IMG/VR virus record: IMGVR_UViG_3300008117_003079
Coordinates: 1 to 64,000 of that record
Reading direction: 5' to 3' (one strand)
Length of the DNA stretch: 64,000 nucleotides
Source of the DNA: a virus
Of this stretch, positions 34,839-44,294 are shown piece after piece (position 1 is the stretch's first letter; every line of letters begins with the position of its first letter). The position numbers and the translations under genes are program-made. A model generated the notes under the pieces. That model made no database searches and had not been told where the DNA came from. It was given only the letters and a program-made list of their open reading frames with translations.

Positions 34839-35600
34839 TTAAAAATAAATGTTCTTTTCTATGTAAAATTGTGGATAGTTTCCACTAAAACTAACATCCC
34901 ATACTTTATATCTATTGTAATGGTTAAAATCACATAAAAATGCAAAATTATTTCTATATGGATAATCGTAATTTAATTTTCGTAAATCATTAAAAACTAT
35001 ATGTGAATACTGTTTTTCATAATTATCAATAAAATCTTGAATTTCTTCAATTTTTAATTTTTTGTTTAATACAAACGCCATTTCAAATTCAAAATCTCCA
35101 ATATGTTGATGTTCCTCTGGTCCAATCATACTACCACATCCGAACCAATAGAAAGAATTTTCGTATTTCACTTTTTCACCATCTTCAAATTCAATAATTC
35201 CTACCAACTTTCCATTTTTATAGCATTTAATATTTCTTTCCAAAAAATGGTCACAAATCATAGCGTACTCATTGAATTCATTAGTTTCTTCTGGTAATAA
35301 TCCGGTAAAAATTTGTTTTGAATACATTTCTGTTTTACCATCTATTTCTTTTGAAAACCAATATGTAAATGCAATTGAAACAATTCCCAAATTATCTTTA
35401 TAAGCAGAAATACCAGAATGCATTCCATTTCTGGCAATAGCAAATGATTCTTTATTTTGAGCTACAGTATCAGGAAATATTTTAAACTTTAAGAATAAAG
35501 AAAAATCTTCATCCATATGTTTATCAATTCTAGATGATACGGAGTATCTACTTTCCGGCAAAACGAAAAATATATTATCTTTGTTTACTCTTAAACTCAT
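34839..35600 (-). CDS. Stand-alone LamG/concanavalin-A-like domain protein
   Basis: 253 residues from ATG 35600 (MSLRVNKDN), whose ATGA overlaps the upstream stop; a start six codons earlier would give a 22-base overlap. The body has LamG-type features: DFSLFLKFKIFPD, SKQIFTGLLP, NIKCYKNGKLVGIIEFEDG, and a GDFEFEMAFVLNKKLKIEEIQ closing segment. This fold binds carbohydrates. It resembles the inserted domains of the three GT7-like proteins encoded just upstream (37017-41726) and could be their free lectin relative. Confidence 0.6.
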   Translation of the reverse strand: MSLRVNKDNIFFVLPESRYSVSSRIDKHMDEDFSLFLKFKIFPDTVAQNKESFAIARNGMHSGISAYKDNLGIVSIAFTYWFSKEIDGKTEMYSKQIFTGLLPEETNEFNEYAMICDHFLERNIKCYKNGKLVGIIEFEDGEKVKYENSFYWFGCGSMIGPEEHQHIGDFEFEMAFVLNKKLKIEEIQDFIDNYEKQYSHIVFNDLRKLNYDYPYRNNFAFLCDFNHYNRYKVWDVSFSGNYPQFYIEKNIYF

Positions 35601-37012
35601 ATTTTTATTGTTGAACAAAAGTTATAAAATTCTTCTAATTCAGGAAATGTTTTACAAAAATCAGTTCCTCTACGTTTATCGTGGTTTGAAAAATATTGAT
35701 AAAAACTATATCTATTTTTCATTTGTTGAGTCGCATCCTGTGGAGAAATCATCCAATCATAAATTCTTTTTACTTTTTGAACCTCAACATCGGAGTAACC
35801 AATGTGTTTTGGGTCAAATGATGGAGCTGCGTAGTAAGTGATTAATTTAGCCTGGTCAGTTATATATTTAGCATAATCAAATGGAAGTACTTGGACAGTT
35901 TGATGTAAAGGGTATCGTAGATATGATGAATCTAAAAACACTGCAGAATTCCAATATCTATCAGTGGATGCGTATACATCTTTTAATGTGTAAATATTAT
36001 GAATTAATTGTTCATAATTAAAAACACTTAACGCATTATATGTCGACATGAATGTTATAATAGTTCTTGGGCATTTTGTAAGAATTTTATTTACATTATC
36101 CCAAAATTTATTAAATTCTAATCCAGTACGAATGTATTCTGCTTGCTCTCCCCATGTATCAACCGATGTAAATATGACAATTTCTTTTGCTCTACCTTCA
36201 TCTTCTATTTTTTGTATCTTTTCGATTAATTTATCTATCAACTTATCTGGAACTCCCAAATTAGAATTAATAGCCAGTTTCAATTCAGTATTTGGATTTG
36301 GATGTTCTATGATATAATCAAGTACTCCCCAAGTATCTTTACTCATAAGAGGTTCTCCGCCTGTGATTCTAAATGTATGAAGGTCTCTATACAAATCAGG
36401 CCACCATTTCCAAAATGCTTCTACATATGGATTATGTTCTTTATTTGGAATTGGTAATTTATCTTCGTTTTTCATCCAATCAACGGAATTAAAATTATCC
36501 AAAGTTGGGTATGCACCATGCTTTTCAATTTCTTCCATCCACGCCGAACTATACGCAGGACCACAATATGAACATTTGAAATTACACGCATTACTAAATG
36601 CAACTTCTACATATTTTGGATTAAAATCATCTCTCCAATCAGATTGAATAATGTCATTGATAAATGGATAAGACCAACTTTCACCAGATTTAAATATTCT
36701 ATCCGAAAATCTATCCGAATTATCTTCTACATTCCAACAATAATCACATTCAGAAGGTCTTGCTCCCTGTAACATTTCCTTTCTACGAAGTTTCTTATAT
36801 CTCGTATTATGAAGTGCTGATGGGTTTCTAGCAATTTCAGTTTCTGAAATTTTATGTGTTTTGGGGTGGTGACATGAATGATTATGTCCACTTTGTAATT
36901 GTAGTGTAACTTGCGTCCATTTGGCAGCACACATACCAGGACCAACCACATTTAACTCGTCTTTAACGCGTAAATAAATTGGATTTTCACTATAAGTTTT
37001 ATCTTCTGCCAT
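35597..37012 (-). CDS. Twitch-domain radical SAM protein
   Basis: 471 residues. YVEVAFSNACNFKCSYCGPAY holds the CxxxCxxC cluster site; RITGGEPLMSKDTWG is the GGEP SAM motif; AINSNLGVPDKLI and IFTSVDTWGEQAEYIRTG follow the barrel. N-terminal Cys/His (SGHNHSCHHP, SECDYCWNVED) fit the Cys arrangement of twitch radical SAM proteins of phages and glycan clusters. Its exact target is unknown; modification of a sugar or of a small peptide/protein are options. It lies between the LamG gene and the GT7-LamG genes. Confidence 0.78.
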   Translation of the reverse strand: MAEDKTYSENPIYLRVKDELNVVGPGMCAAKWTQVTLQLQSGHNHSCHHPKTHKISETEIARNPSALHNTRYKKLRRKEMLQGARPSECDYCWNVEDNSDRFSDRIFKSGESWSYPFINDIIQSDWRDDFNPKYVEVAFSNACNFKCSYCGPAYSSAWMEEIEKHGAYPTLDNFNSVDWMKNEDKLPIPNKEHNPYVEAFWKWWPDLYRDLHTFRITGGEPLMSKDTWGVLDYIIEHPNPNTELKLAINSNLGVPDKLIDKLIEKIQKIEDEGRAKEIVIFTSVDTWGEQAEYIRTGLEFNKFWDNVNKILTKCPRTIITFMSTYNALSVFNYEQLIHNIYTLKDVYASTDRYWNSAVFLDSSYLRYPLHQTVQVLPFDYAKYITDQAKLITYYAAPSFDPKHIGYSDVEVQKVKRIYDWMISPQDATQQMKNRYSFYQYFSNHDKRRGTDFCKTFPELEEFYNFCSTIKI

Positions 37013-37016
37013 ATTT

Positions 37017-38483
37017 TTATTTTAAACAATGAACATTTATTAATTTGTGTTTATCAAAAATGATTTTAGTACTGATATGTTTATACTTCATATTATTTAT
37101 ACCATCTTTTTTATAATCAATTTTACCTTGCTGCATTTCTAATACATATCTTCTTTCGTTTCTTGCAGTGGTTTCACCTTTAGCCCATTTTTCAATACCA
37201 CCTTCTTTAATTAAACCTTCAGTTTCATGTGGTAAACAGAAAAATTTACCATCTCTTCTATGTGGTAGTATTACATGGGGTATTTGTATTTCTCTTTCTT
37301 CAATACCAACATTATACAATACACCATCGTTTAATTCGGCCTGGTCTATTACAAATTTATCATCAACTATTTCATCAAAGTTATAGTGTAATACCAAACT
37401 ATCGGTTGAATACTGCTTATGTAATAAATTAACTTCTTCACCAGTTAACGCTCTATCCCACATTTTAATATCAGCTATTTCACCTTTAAAAAATGCGTTT
37501 GGTTCAAATGGTTCAACCGTTGTCGTATGCCCTACATAAAATGGTTCATTTCCATATCGTTTTAAGTTATACTGATATTCAAACGGTGATTGCGTACCCG
37601 TTCCATTTCTAGCATCACTTTCATTTCCATTTAGATAAAAATGCATTTTCTTTTCCAAATCATCAATTACCATCGTAACCCACGTCCATTCTCCCTCATA
37701 CCTTTTAAACCATTGGTAGATATGTTCTCTATGAGCATTCCATAACATACCAGTATATGCCCTACTATTGTTAAATGATAATCCCCAATCATAACCTGGT
37801 TTTCTGAATATAGGATATTCTACGAATTTTCTGTTTGAATCACCAATTAACCAAATAGGGACTTTTTCTATTTGTTGGTCTGCCTTTACTAATACAGAAA
37901 TTGTATGTGAATTGGATATTGCTATTCTATTTTTTTCAGAAGATGGTATTTTGATGTATGAACTTTTACCATCAAATACTGCTACATTTTTTACTTTAGC
38001 GAAATCAATAGTTTGTTTATTAACATATCCTTCCATCACACATCTCCAAAACAAATCATCATCTTCCATGCCCCAATCCCAATAATCATTTGAATAACCA
38101 TTGGTTGCTAAAACTTGCTCTTTTGTAAAAACAACCGCACCACCAAAGTATTCCTGATATTTTAATTGGTAATCCGATTGTGAGATACGAACTGCAATGT
38201 GTTGTGGATTTTCCATAGGATATGAATAATCACAACTATCATCTTCGGGTACCATATCAATATCATGCCAAACTATGTAATCACATCCATCATCAATTGC
38301 ATGTTTTGCAGCAATGTTTTTCATCAATCCTCTATTGAATAGATATTCATCACACTGATGTGCAATATAAATGGTGTGGTCAATTCCTTTCTTTGTTAAG
38401 AAATTAGTAACCCAAGGAACAAATTGATTCATATGTTCCTCTCTGTTTCTATATGGTACGCAGACCCCTAACTTATGCCCCAT
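37017..38483 (-). CDS. GT7-like galactosyltransferase interrupted by a LamG domain (copy 1)
   Basis: 488 residues. VCVPYRNREEH (7-17), FNRGLMKNIAAKHA (49-62), WHDIDMVP with Asp74-x-Asp76 (metal/UDP site), EYFGGAVVFT and W-G-M-E140-D-D-D143 match beta-1,4-galactosyltransferase (GT7). About residues 165-395 form a LamG/ConA-like domain (VAVFDGKSSYIKIP ... MHFYLNGNE ... IADIKMWDRAL). The GT7 tail then resumes: FFCLPHETEG, TARNERRYVLE and KDGINNMKYKHIS, equivalent to DGLNSLxYxV. The lectin domain therefore splits the transferase. It probably transfers a hexose to a glycan bound by the lectin part. Confidence 0.72.
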   Translation of the reverse strand: MGHKLGVCVPYRNREEHMNQFVPWVTNFLTKKGIDHTIYIAHQCDEYLFNRGLMKNIAAKHAIDDGCDYIVWHDIDMVPEDDSCDYSYPMENPQHIAVRISQSDYQLKYQEYFGGAVVFTKEQVLATNGYSNDYWDWGMEDDDLFWRCVMEGYVNKQTIDFAKVKNVAVFDGKSSYIKIPSSEKNRIAISNSHTISVLVKADQQIEKVPIWLIGDSNRKFVEYPIFRKPGYDWGLSFNNSRAYTGMLWNAHREHIYQWFKRYEGEWTWVTMVIDDLEKKMHFYLNGNESDARNGTGTQSPFEYQYNLKRYGNEPFYVGHTTTVEPFEPNAFFKGEIADIKMWDRALTGEEVNLLHKQYSTDSLVLHYNFDEIVDDKFVIDQAELNDGVLYNVGIEEREIQIPHVILPHRRDGKFFCLPHETEGLIKEGGIEKWAKGETTARNERRYVLEMQQGKIDYKKDGINNMKYKHISTKIIFDKHKLINVHCLK

Positions 38484-38484
38484 T

Positions 38485-39915
38485 TTACAATAATACTGAT
38501 AGATGATGATAGTTATTCATTGATACATCATTTAATACCTGATATAAACAATTGTTTAAACCATCCTTATCTGTGTTATATAATTTAGTTTTAATTTGAT
38601 TTAAAAATCTTAATTGGTTTATACGAGTTTCTCTATGAACCCAGTTTTTCTCATTCCAACTATTTGTTTTATGAGATAATAATTTAAATAAAGATTTTCT
38701 TCTATACGGAACCGTCATTTCTCTACCTAATGATTCATGTGATTTTATGAAATGGCAATTATTAATTTCACCATTATTACCGTTAAAAGATAAATCTAAT
38801 AGAGTATTTTCTTTGTAGAATTTAAAATCATAATATAATTTTAAATGTTCCGCCGATTTATACGCTCTAAAATTTTCTAATAAAGAATTTTCCAAAACAT
38901 TATCTGCTAATATAGAAATTTCTTTATCTTTCAATTTACAATCGTATATTGCAAATTCAGAAATCATTCCATAAAAAAAGTTTGGGTTAGAATCCCTTTC
39001 AGGTGAACCAACGCCTAAATAAAAGTATTCTTCATCTGAATAATCCTTTGGAGCATTCTTTAGTTTTTCTGTACCTACTAATTCACCATCTTTATAAAAA
39101 GAAATTTCATTTTTTTTATAATCAAAAGTTAAACAAATTTGAGTAAAATGATTAGTTAGTATTTCTGAATTAATAGAAGTGCAATCATCGGTATCATCCC
39201 AAAAATCTACTTTATATCTTCTAAAAGAATTATAACTTATATTCGTATCGTATCCAGGTATTGAAAATACAGTATATTCATCATAATCATTATTTGGATT
39301 TGATATTATTTCATCAGGTTTAAATGTAATTATTATTGATGTATCTTTTTCAAAATCTAATAAGTCTTTCTTTAGTATCCTGATGTAAGAATCATTTCCA
39401 CTAAAAGATAACCCATATAATTTTTTGGTTTCATTTTTACCAATAATTTTTGAATCCAATGGAATGCTCTTTTGATTAACCCTAAATAAAAGGTCATCAT
39501 CTTCAAACCCCCATCCCCAATATAAATTAGAATATCCATTTACTCTTTCAAATGTATCAGAACTAAACATAGTTACACCTCCAAAATAATCATCAAATGA
39601 TAAGTTTTTGGATTTATCATATTCTAATTCAAAATTGGTTGCAAGGTGCATGGGTAATTCAGAATAAGAATAATCAACCTCAATTGGTAGCATATCCACA
39701 TCGTGAAATACAATATATCCACATCCTAATTCTTTTGCTTTGATATACCCAATATTTAATAACTTCCCTCTATTAAACGGTTTATCATCGGTCTGTTCAA
39801 CTACGATAATCTCGTGTTTAATTTTTTTGGATTTTAAATATGAAGACATAGTTTCACCGAATCGTGCTAAATGCGATTCTCTATCTCTGTATGGTACAAT
39901 TATTCCTAACTTCAT
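38485..39915 (-). CDS. GT7-like galactosyltransferase interrupted by a LamG domain (copy 2)
   Basis: 476 residues, with the same architecture as copy 1 but diverged. IIVPYRDRESH, FNRGKLLNIGYIK, FHDVDMLP (Asp72, Asp74), DYFGGVTMFS and WGWGFEDDDLLFR (133-145, close to the WGWGGEDDD of animal enzymes) build the GT7 core. A LamG-like block (about 155-365; IIITFKPDEI, ISFYKDGELVG, FYGMISEFAIYDCKL) follows, then LSHKTNSWNEKNW and KDGLNNCLYQVLND return to the GT7 C-terminus. All motifs needed for catalysis are retained. It abuts copy 1 (one base apart). Confidence 0.72.
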   Translation of the reverse strand: MKLGIIVPYRDRESHLARFGETMSSYLKSKKIKHEIIVVEQTDDKPFNRGKLLNIGYIKAKELGCGYIVFHDVDMLPIEVDYSYSELPMHLATNFELEYDKSKNLSFDDYFGGVTMFSSDTFERVNGYSNLYWGWGFEDDDLLFRVNQKSIPLDSKIIGKNETKKLYGLSFSGNDSYIRILKKDLLDFEKDTSIIITFKPDEIISNPNNDYDEYTVFSIPGYDTNISYNSFRRYKVDFWDDTDDCTSINSEILTNHFTQICLTFDYKKNEISFYKDGELVGTEKLKNAPKDYSDEEYFYLGVGSPERDSNPNFFYGMISEFAIYDCKLKDKEISILADNVLENSLLENFRAYKSAEHLKLYYDFKFYKENTLLDLSFNGNNGEINNCHFIKSHESLGREMTVPYRRKSLFKLLSHKTNSWNEKNWVHRETRINQLRFLNQIKTKLYNTDKDGLNNCLYQVLNDVSMNNYHHLSVLL

Positions 39916-39920
39916 TTAGA

Positions 39921-40262
39921 TTATACTTTTTCTATATCTTTTTTAGGTCTTGCTCTACGAGGTGGCGGTAATTCTGCATCATTTTCAATTTGAGCAGGTT
40001 CGGTGGGAATACTTCCTTTAAAAGATGTTTCTGAACTAGATGATGACCCATTTTCTTTTGCAATGTTGTAGAATTCATAAAGATAATACGCAACTCTATC
40101 ACTCCATTCTGATTTGTTAATTTCTTCAAACCAAATAGTAAGTGCATCTAAAGAATTGGCAATTTTTTCCAATGCTTTAACTTTTCTAGTTTCCAATACT
40201 ACCGATTCCAAATTTTGTTCAGGTGTAGTTGTTGTGTCAGATTGTAACTTAACTTTCGCCAT
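39921..40262 (-). CDS. Small helical protein between GT7-LamG genes
   Basis: 113 residues. A central helix (ETRKVKALEKIANSLDALTIWFEEINKSEW) is followed by a Ser/Pro/Arg-rich disordered tail (SSSSSETSFKG ... PPPRRARPKKDIEKV). No known family or catalytic motif was recognised. It sits between copies 2 and 3 of the GT7-LamG genes with 5- and 6-base gaps, so it is almost certainly co-expressed with them. It could be a small scaffold or partner for the transferases. Confidence 0.5.
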   Translation of the reverse strand: MAKVKLQSDTTTTPEQNLESVVLETRKVKALEKIANSLDALTIWFEEINKSEWSDRVAYYLYEFYNIAKENGSSSSSETSFKGSIPTEPAQIENDAELPPPRRARPKKDIEKV

Positions 40263-40268
40263 TTATTT

Positions 40269-41726
40269 TTATATTTTAATTTGATGCTTATAAACTCCTG
40301 TTTTAATTTCTTCTGTTGATACTAAATCATATGATAATGTATTTAATCCAAATTTATCAGTATCTAATATATCAGTTGCAATTTCATAAAAGAAAATACC
40401 TTCATTTTCTTCAAAAATATCATCTTTTACTTTCCAACTATAATTTTGTAATTTAGTGAATTTTTTTGAATTTTCCAAGATTTGAAACCGTCCATTTGAT
40501 TGTTCTGGCATATCAAATTCATAAGACAGGTTTAATTGTTCAGAATACAATTCCTGATGTAACCCAGTTGATACTATTCTTGGATTTGAAAATGTTTTAG
40601 AATCATCTACATAAAAATCTCCAAACTTTTTATCAAATGGTACATTTATAACTGCTTCAAAATTTGTAGTTATTGTATCATTTATTGTTTTATACCCATC
40701 GGTGTATAGTTTTAATATTTCGGATTCTGCCAATGGGTAATCGAATAATAATAGGTTAGATATTTTGCCATTAAATGAATTTTTAAATGCCAAACTACCA
40801 ATCCACAAATCTTTTCCTTTAAAGTCCATTAAATAATTTGGTAATCCATCCAGTGCTTGTACAAGTTTGCCATCAATGTATAGACCGGCTTTTTTCTTAT
40901 CCATATCAACCTTTAATGACAGGTTTATCCATTGATTGACATGTGCTTTGTGTGAATACCACATTTGATGTAAACTCTTATTATCATCCCACAATTGAAC
41001 TACAATTGCATCGTTTTTCATAATAAAAATTCCCATATCATAACCTTGTTTCCCAATAATACACGCATCGTTTGATTGATTATCGTTAATGAAAACATTC
41101 ATTGATATTGTAAATGAATCTTCAAAAATATAATCGGTTGTTTTGCTTGCTCTTATAAACACACAATTATTTTCATTTGAATCAAAAGGATATATTGTTT
41201 TTTTAATATATTTATTTACCTCTTTTACATCTGTTAAAACATGCGGTTTATATATATTTTTAGTAAAAAATCTCTTTGCAGATAATAATTTGTGTTTTTT
41301 TAATCTATATAAGAAATCTATCCAATGAAAAGAACCTCCCCAATAATCGTTACTGAACCCGTTTGCTTCGAAGAAATTTTCTTTTGTAATTTTAAAAGCT
41401 CCGCCTATCCAATGAGGATACGGTTTTAAATTTGCGGCTAAATGTGTTGGGTAGTATTCAAAATCATAATTACACGATTCTTGTCTTGGTAGAATATCAA
41501 TATCGTGGAATATATAATAATCGGAACGATTTTGTGTTATATCCGCACCAATATTACACAGTTTTCCATAATTAAAATAAACATCCGCATCTATTTGTTC
41601 GATGAAATGTATTTCGTAATCTATTTTATCTTTTAAAAAGTATTCCATGTGACCCACAAAGGTATACAGGTCTTGTAAACGATTGGAGTACGGTACTATA
41701 ATTGATAACTTTTTACTATTCGCCAT
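40269..41726 (-). CDS. GT7-LamG protein (copy 3), EDDD motif lost
   Basis: 485 residues. IIVPYSNRLQDL, FNYGKLCNIGADI, FHDIDILP (73-80) and NGFSNDYWGG keep the GT7 N-terminal half, but the acidic EDDD of copies 1-2 is replaced by SFHWID (132-137). A LamG-like segment (about 190-365) holds FTISMNVFINDN, GLYIDGKLVQAL and FNGKISNLLLFDYPL. The C-terminus NGRFQILENSKKF ... DKFGLNTLSYDLVST returns to the GT7 pattern. The altered motif suggests changed donor/acceptor use or a binding-only role. It starts the local cluster of three. Confidence 0.68.
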   Translation of the reverse strand: MANSKKLSIIVPYSNRLQDLYTFVGHMEYFLKDKIDYEIHFIEQIDADVYFNYGKLCNIGADITQNRSDYYIFHDIDILPRQESCNYDFEYYPTHLAANLKPYPHWIGGAFKITKENFFEANGFSNDYWGGSFHWIDFLYRLKKHKLLSAKRFFTKNIYKPHVLTDVKEVNKYIKKTIYPFDSNENNCVFIRASKTTDYIFEDSFTISMNVFINDNQSNDACIIGKQGYDMGIFIMKNDAIVVQLWDDNKSLHQMWYSHKAHVNQWINLSLKVDMDKKKAGLYIDGKLVQALDGLPNYLMDFKGKDLWIGSLAFKNSFNGKISNLLLFDYPLAESEILKLYTDGYKTINDTITTNFEAVINVPFDKKFGDFYVDDSKTFSNPRIVSTGLHQELYSEQLNLSYEFDMPEQSNGRFQILENSKKFTKLQNYSWKVKDDIFEENEGIFFYEIATDILDTDKFGLNTLSYDLVSTEEIKTGVYKHQIKI

Positions 41727-41740
41727 CTTAATAACCTATT

Positions 41741-42589
41741 TTATATAGATATAATTTTTTTAAATAATTGTTTCCATTTTGAGTATCCTGAATAATGATA
41801 AGTTGGTGATAATTCGAATCCAAATCTCACATCATCCAATGGTAATTTAAATCTAAATTTTGCCAATTCTCTATACATTTTTCGATATTCTTCTGAATAT
41901 GAGTAATCTTTATTTATGTTTGCAACTGCTCTAATTCTTTCTCCACAAGTACTATCCCATTTAAAATGATGTACTTGCACACTGCATTTGTTAATTGGTG
42001 CAATCAGTGGATGATTCCAACCTTGCCATTTCCAAGTAGTATGTCCGTCTATTTTTGCATAATGCTGTCCGTTTGTAATTTCAACATACCCCTTTGCTAT
42101 ACAAATTTTATTAGGATTAGCACCACTTAACGGAAATCTAAAAAATCCTGCGTATGGAAACTTTTCAAATATGTCATCCGTATCTAATAATTCAACAAAT
42201 TCACCATCCTCTCCAATTCTATCTATAAATCCACCTCTTACCATTTCCCATCCATTTACATCACAATTTGATGTGATACTTCGTAATGAATCCGAATAGA
42301 CATGGAACTCATCATCATCGGATATTACCCACCAATCGTTTGGATGAGTTGATTTTACTTCATTGTAAAGTCTTGTTACCTTTTCCCAATTATACTTCTC
42401 TTCAATTACCGTTTTTACAATTTTAGCATTTGGAAATTGAGATACTATGGTTTTAACTTCTGATAAATTAGATTGCTCTTCCCAATCATATACAACAATA
42501 TACATTTCATCCACTTTATCTTTGTAGTGGTTTAACATATGTTTTAATGTTGTTGTTCTAGAACCTGTTACCGTAACTAATCTAATCAT
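41741..42589 (-). CDS. GT2-like glycosyltransferase
   Basis: 282 residues. The N-terminus MIRLVTVTGSRTTTLKHML, then DEMYIVVYDWEEQ, fits the nucleotide-sugar side of a GT-A fold; NDWWVISDDDEFHVY supplies the DxD-like metal site, and GQHYAKIDGHTTWKWQGW lies near the acceptor site. The closest broad description is a GT2/GT92-type transferase. It overlaps the methyltransferase gene by 4 bases. Sugar and acceptor unknown. Confidence 0.65.
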   Translation of the reverse strand: MIRLVTVTGSRTTTLKHMLNHYKDKVDEMYIVVYDWEEQSNLSEVKTIVSQFPNAKIVKTVIEEKYNWEKVTRLYNEVKSTHPNDWWVISDDDEFHVYSDSLRSITSNCDVNGWEMVRGGFIDRIGEDGEFVELLDTDDIFEKFPYAGFFRFPLSGANPNKICIAKGYVEITNGQHYAKIDGHTTWKWQGWNHPLIAPINKCSVQVHHFKWDSTCGERIRAVANINKDYSYSEEYRKMYRELAKFRFKLPLDDVRFGFELSPTYHYSGYSKWKQLFKKIISI

Positions 42590-43344
42590 TTTCTTTTAAC
42601 TAATGTTAATCCAGTTGATGATGGTTTATTTTTTACTATTCCAAAATTGAATAAATCAAATGTTTCCCACTTTGGATTATCTTTAAGTTCTTTAGCAAAT
42701 GTAATTGGTCCATGCCAATCATCAAAATCACCTCTATCTTTTACTTCGTTTGTAACAATGTAACTATCTGCATAATTAGGGTCCGTATCGTGGATAGAAA
42801 TGATACCATTTGGAGAAAGTAACTGCGAATATAGTTCAAAATCCTCTTTTACATTCTCATAACTATGACCAGCATCTATATGTAAATAATCTATCTGAAT
42901 ATCATTAAGAATAAAGTAATTATGAAAAGCGTCTTCTGTTGTTTTATTAATAATTCGTGGATGAAATGTTCTTCTGAAAAATGATTCTTCTCTAAACCAA
43001 TTTACATGTCCACCAATACCGTTCATAGCATCAACAACATAAGTAACACCAATATCTCCCCAATTTAAATCAGAATTTCCTTCAAAAATGCCTTGTTTAT
43101 GTAAATCGTAACGAGCCTGTGTCATTAATCTAGGTACAAATCCTCCACCTGAACCTAAACATACACAAGTTTTTGCTCTCATATACTGAATAAGAGAATA
43201 GATTATTAAACCATCTCCTAAATGATTATCAGTTGCTCCATGTGACCATCTATACGGAACTGGAACTTCTTCTTGCTCCTGATATTCGTTATATTCTAAA
43301 TTGTTTGTTAGATAATTCTTTAAGTATTGTAAATCTTGTAGCAT
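42586..43344 (-). CDS. Class I SAM methyltransferase (Methyltransf_24-like)
   Basis: 252 residues. KTCVCLGSGGGFVPRL is the glycine-rich SAM motif I; DYLHIDAGHSYENVKEDFELY followed by LSPNGIISIHDTDP matches the Methyltransf_24 signature (IDGxHxYexv, PGGxixxHD). It probably methylates a sugar of the island product. The N-terminal 55 residues (YQEQEEVPVPYRWSHGATDNH) are specific. A 62-base A/T-rich gap separates its start from the preceding gene, and I found no clear promoter there. Confidence 0.78.
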   Translation of the reverse strand: MLQDLQYLKNYLTNNLEYNEYQEQEEVPVPYRWSHGATDNHLGDGLIIYSLIQYMRAKTCVCLGSGGGFVPRLMTQARYDLHKQGIFEGNSDLNWGDIGVTYVVDAMNGIGGHVNWFREESFFRRTFHPRIINKTTEDAFHNYFILNDIQIDYLHIDAGHSYENVKEDFELYSQLLSPNGIISIHDTDPNYADSYIVTNEVKDRGDFDDWHGPITFAKELKDNPKWETFDLFNFGIVKNKPSSTGLTLVKRK

Positions 43345-43406
43345 TAGATTAGTTGATAAAGTAAAGTGAATACAATATACTAAAAAAAATCTAAATTTAC
43401 AACACT

Positions 43407-44294
43407 TTATTCATTTATTTTAGTATGATATTTTTCTACATCATCTTTAATTTTTGGCCATAGGAAATTTGTAAAGAAATCAATTGATTGTTCTTTTGAT
43501 GGATGAAACCAACCACCCAACATTGTTTGATTTTTGTTGGCAAAGTATTCCAATATACCACCTCCAAATCCTTTTATCCTAACATCATCGGTAAATATAA
43601 ATTTATCAAAATCAATTTTTTCTAATAGTTCTGGTATTATATCTGCTTCAAACCAAGAATTTTCAAATGGTTCTAATTTATCAAATAAACTTTCTGTTTT
43701 TAATGTAGCGTAATTTCCTGTATCCACATCAGCTCTTTTTTGAAGATTATATAATTTGTCTACCGCAACATCCATTTGAAACAAATTACCAATTGTAATC
43801 ATTTTATATGGTATATTTTTTTCTTTAAAATACTGTTGAGTGTGATATATACTTTCTAATGTTTGTAATATAGCACCATATATTGAATAATAATTTTCAA
43901 AAAATTCTTTCCCATACCCAAATATATCAGTTCCATTTAACATATAGTTTATTTTACCAATTCTTTCAGGATGCATACTCATTCTTGGAAAATTTTTTGC
44001 TCTATCTTCGTTTACAAATACAGGATAATCCCATCTATCGATTGTAGACCATTGAACTATTGCATAATCTACATTCGAGTGTGGTTTAGTTGGATTTTTG
44101 TAATGTGGTGAATTTAAAAATCTGAATACCTTTCTTCGCATTATATCATTTCCAGAACCACCACATGCTGCATTATACACATCAAACGGGTCTGATGTTT
44201 TTTTTGGATTAAATAAGGAATATCCTTCCATTTCAAACCCAATAGGCCAGTTTTCATCTCCTGCAGTAAAAGAGCATCCGTTTATTAATATCAT
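43407..44294 (-). CDS. SGNH/GDSL-like protein 3
   Basis: 295 residues. MILINGCSFTAGDENW is the GCSFT block with nucleophile Ser; AACGGSGNDIMRRKVFRFL fits the Gly/Asn blocks; VDYAIVQWSTIDRW a later strand; and GGWFHPSKEQSIDFF may include the catalytic His. Like its two paralogues at 25948 and 26988, it probably acts on acyl esters of a glycan, either removing or transferring them. It overlaps the neighbouring 440-residue gene by 4 bases. Confidence 0.65.
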   Translation of the reverse strand: MILINGCSFTAGDENWPIGFEMEGYSLFNPKKTSDPFDVYNAACGGSGNDIMRRKVFRFLNSPHYKNPTKPHSNVDYAIVQWSTIDRWDYPVFVNEDRAKNFPRMSMHPERIGKINYMLNGTDIFGYGKEFFENYYSIYGAILQTLESIYHTQQYFKEKNIPYKMITIGNLFQMDVAVDKLYNLQKRADVDTGNYATLKTESLFDKLEPFENSWFEADIIPELLEKIDFDKFIFTDDVRIKGFGGGILEYFANKNQTMLGGWFHPSKEQSIDFFTNFLWPKIKDDVEKYHTKINE

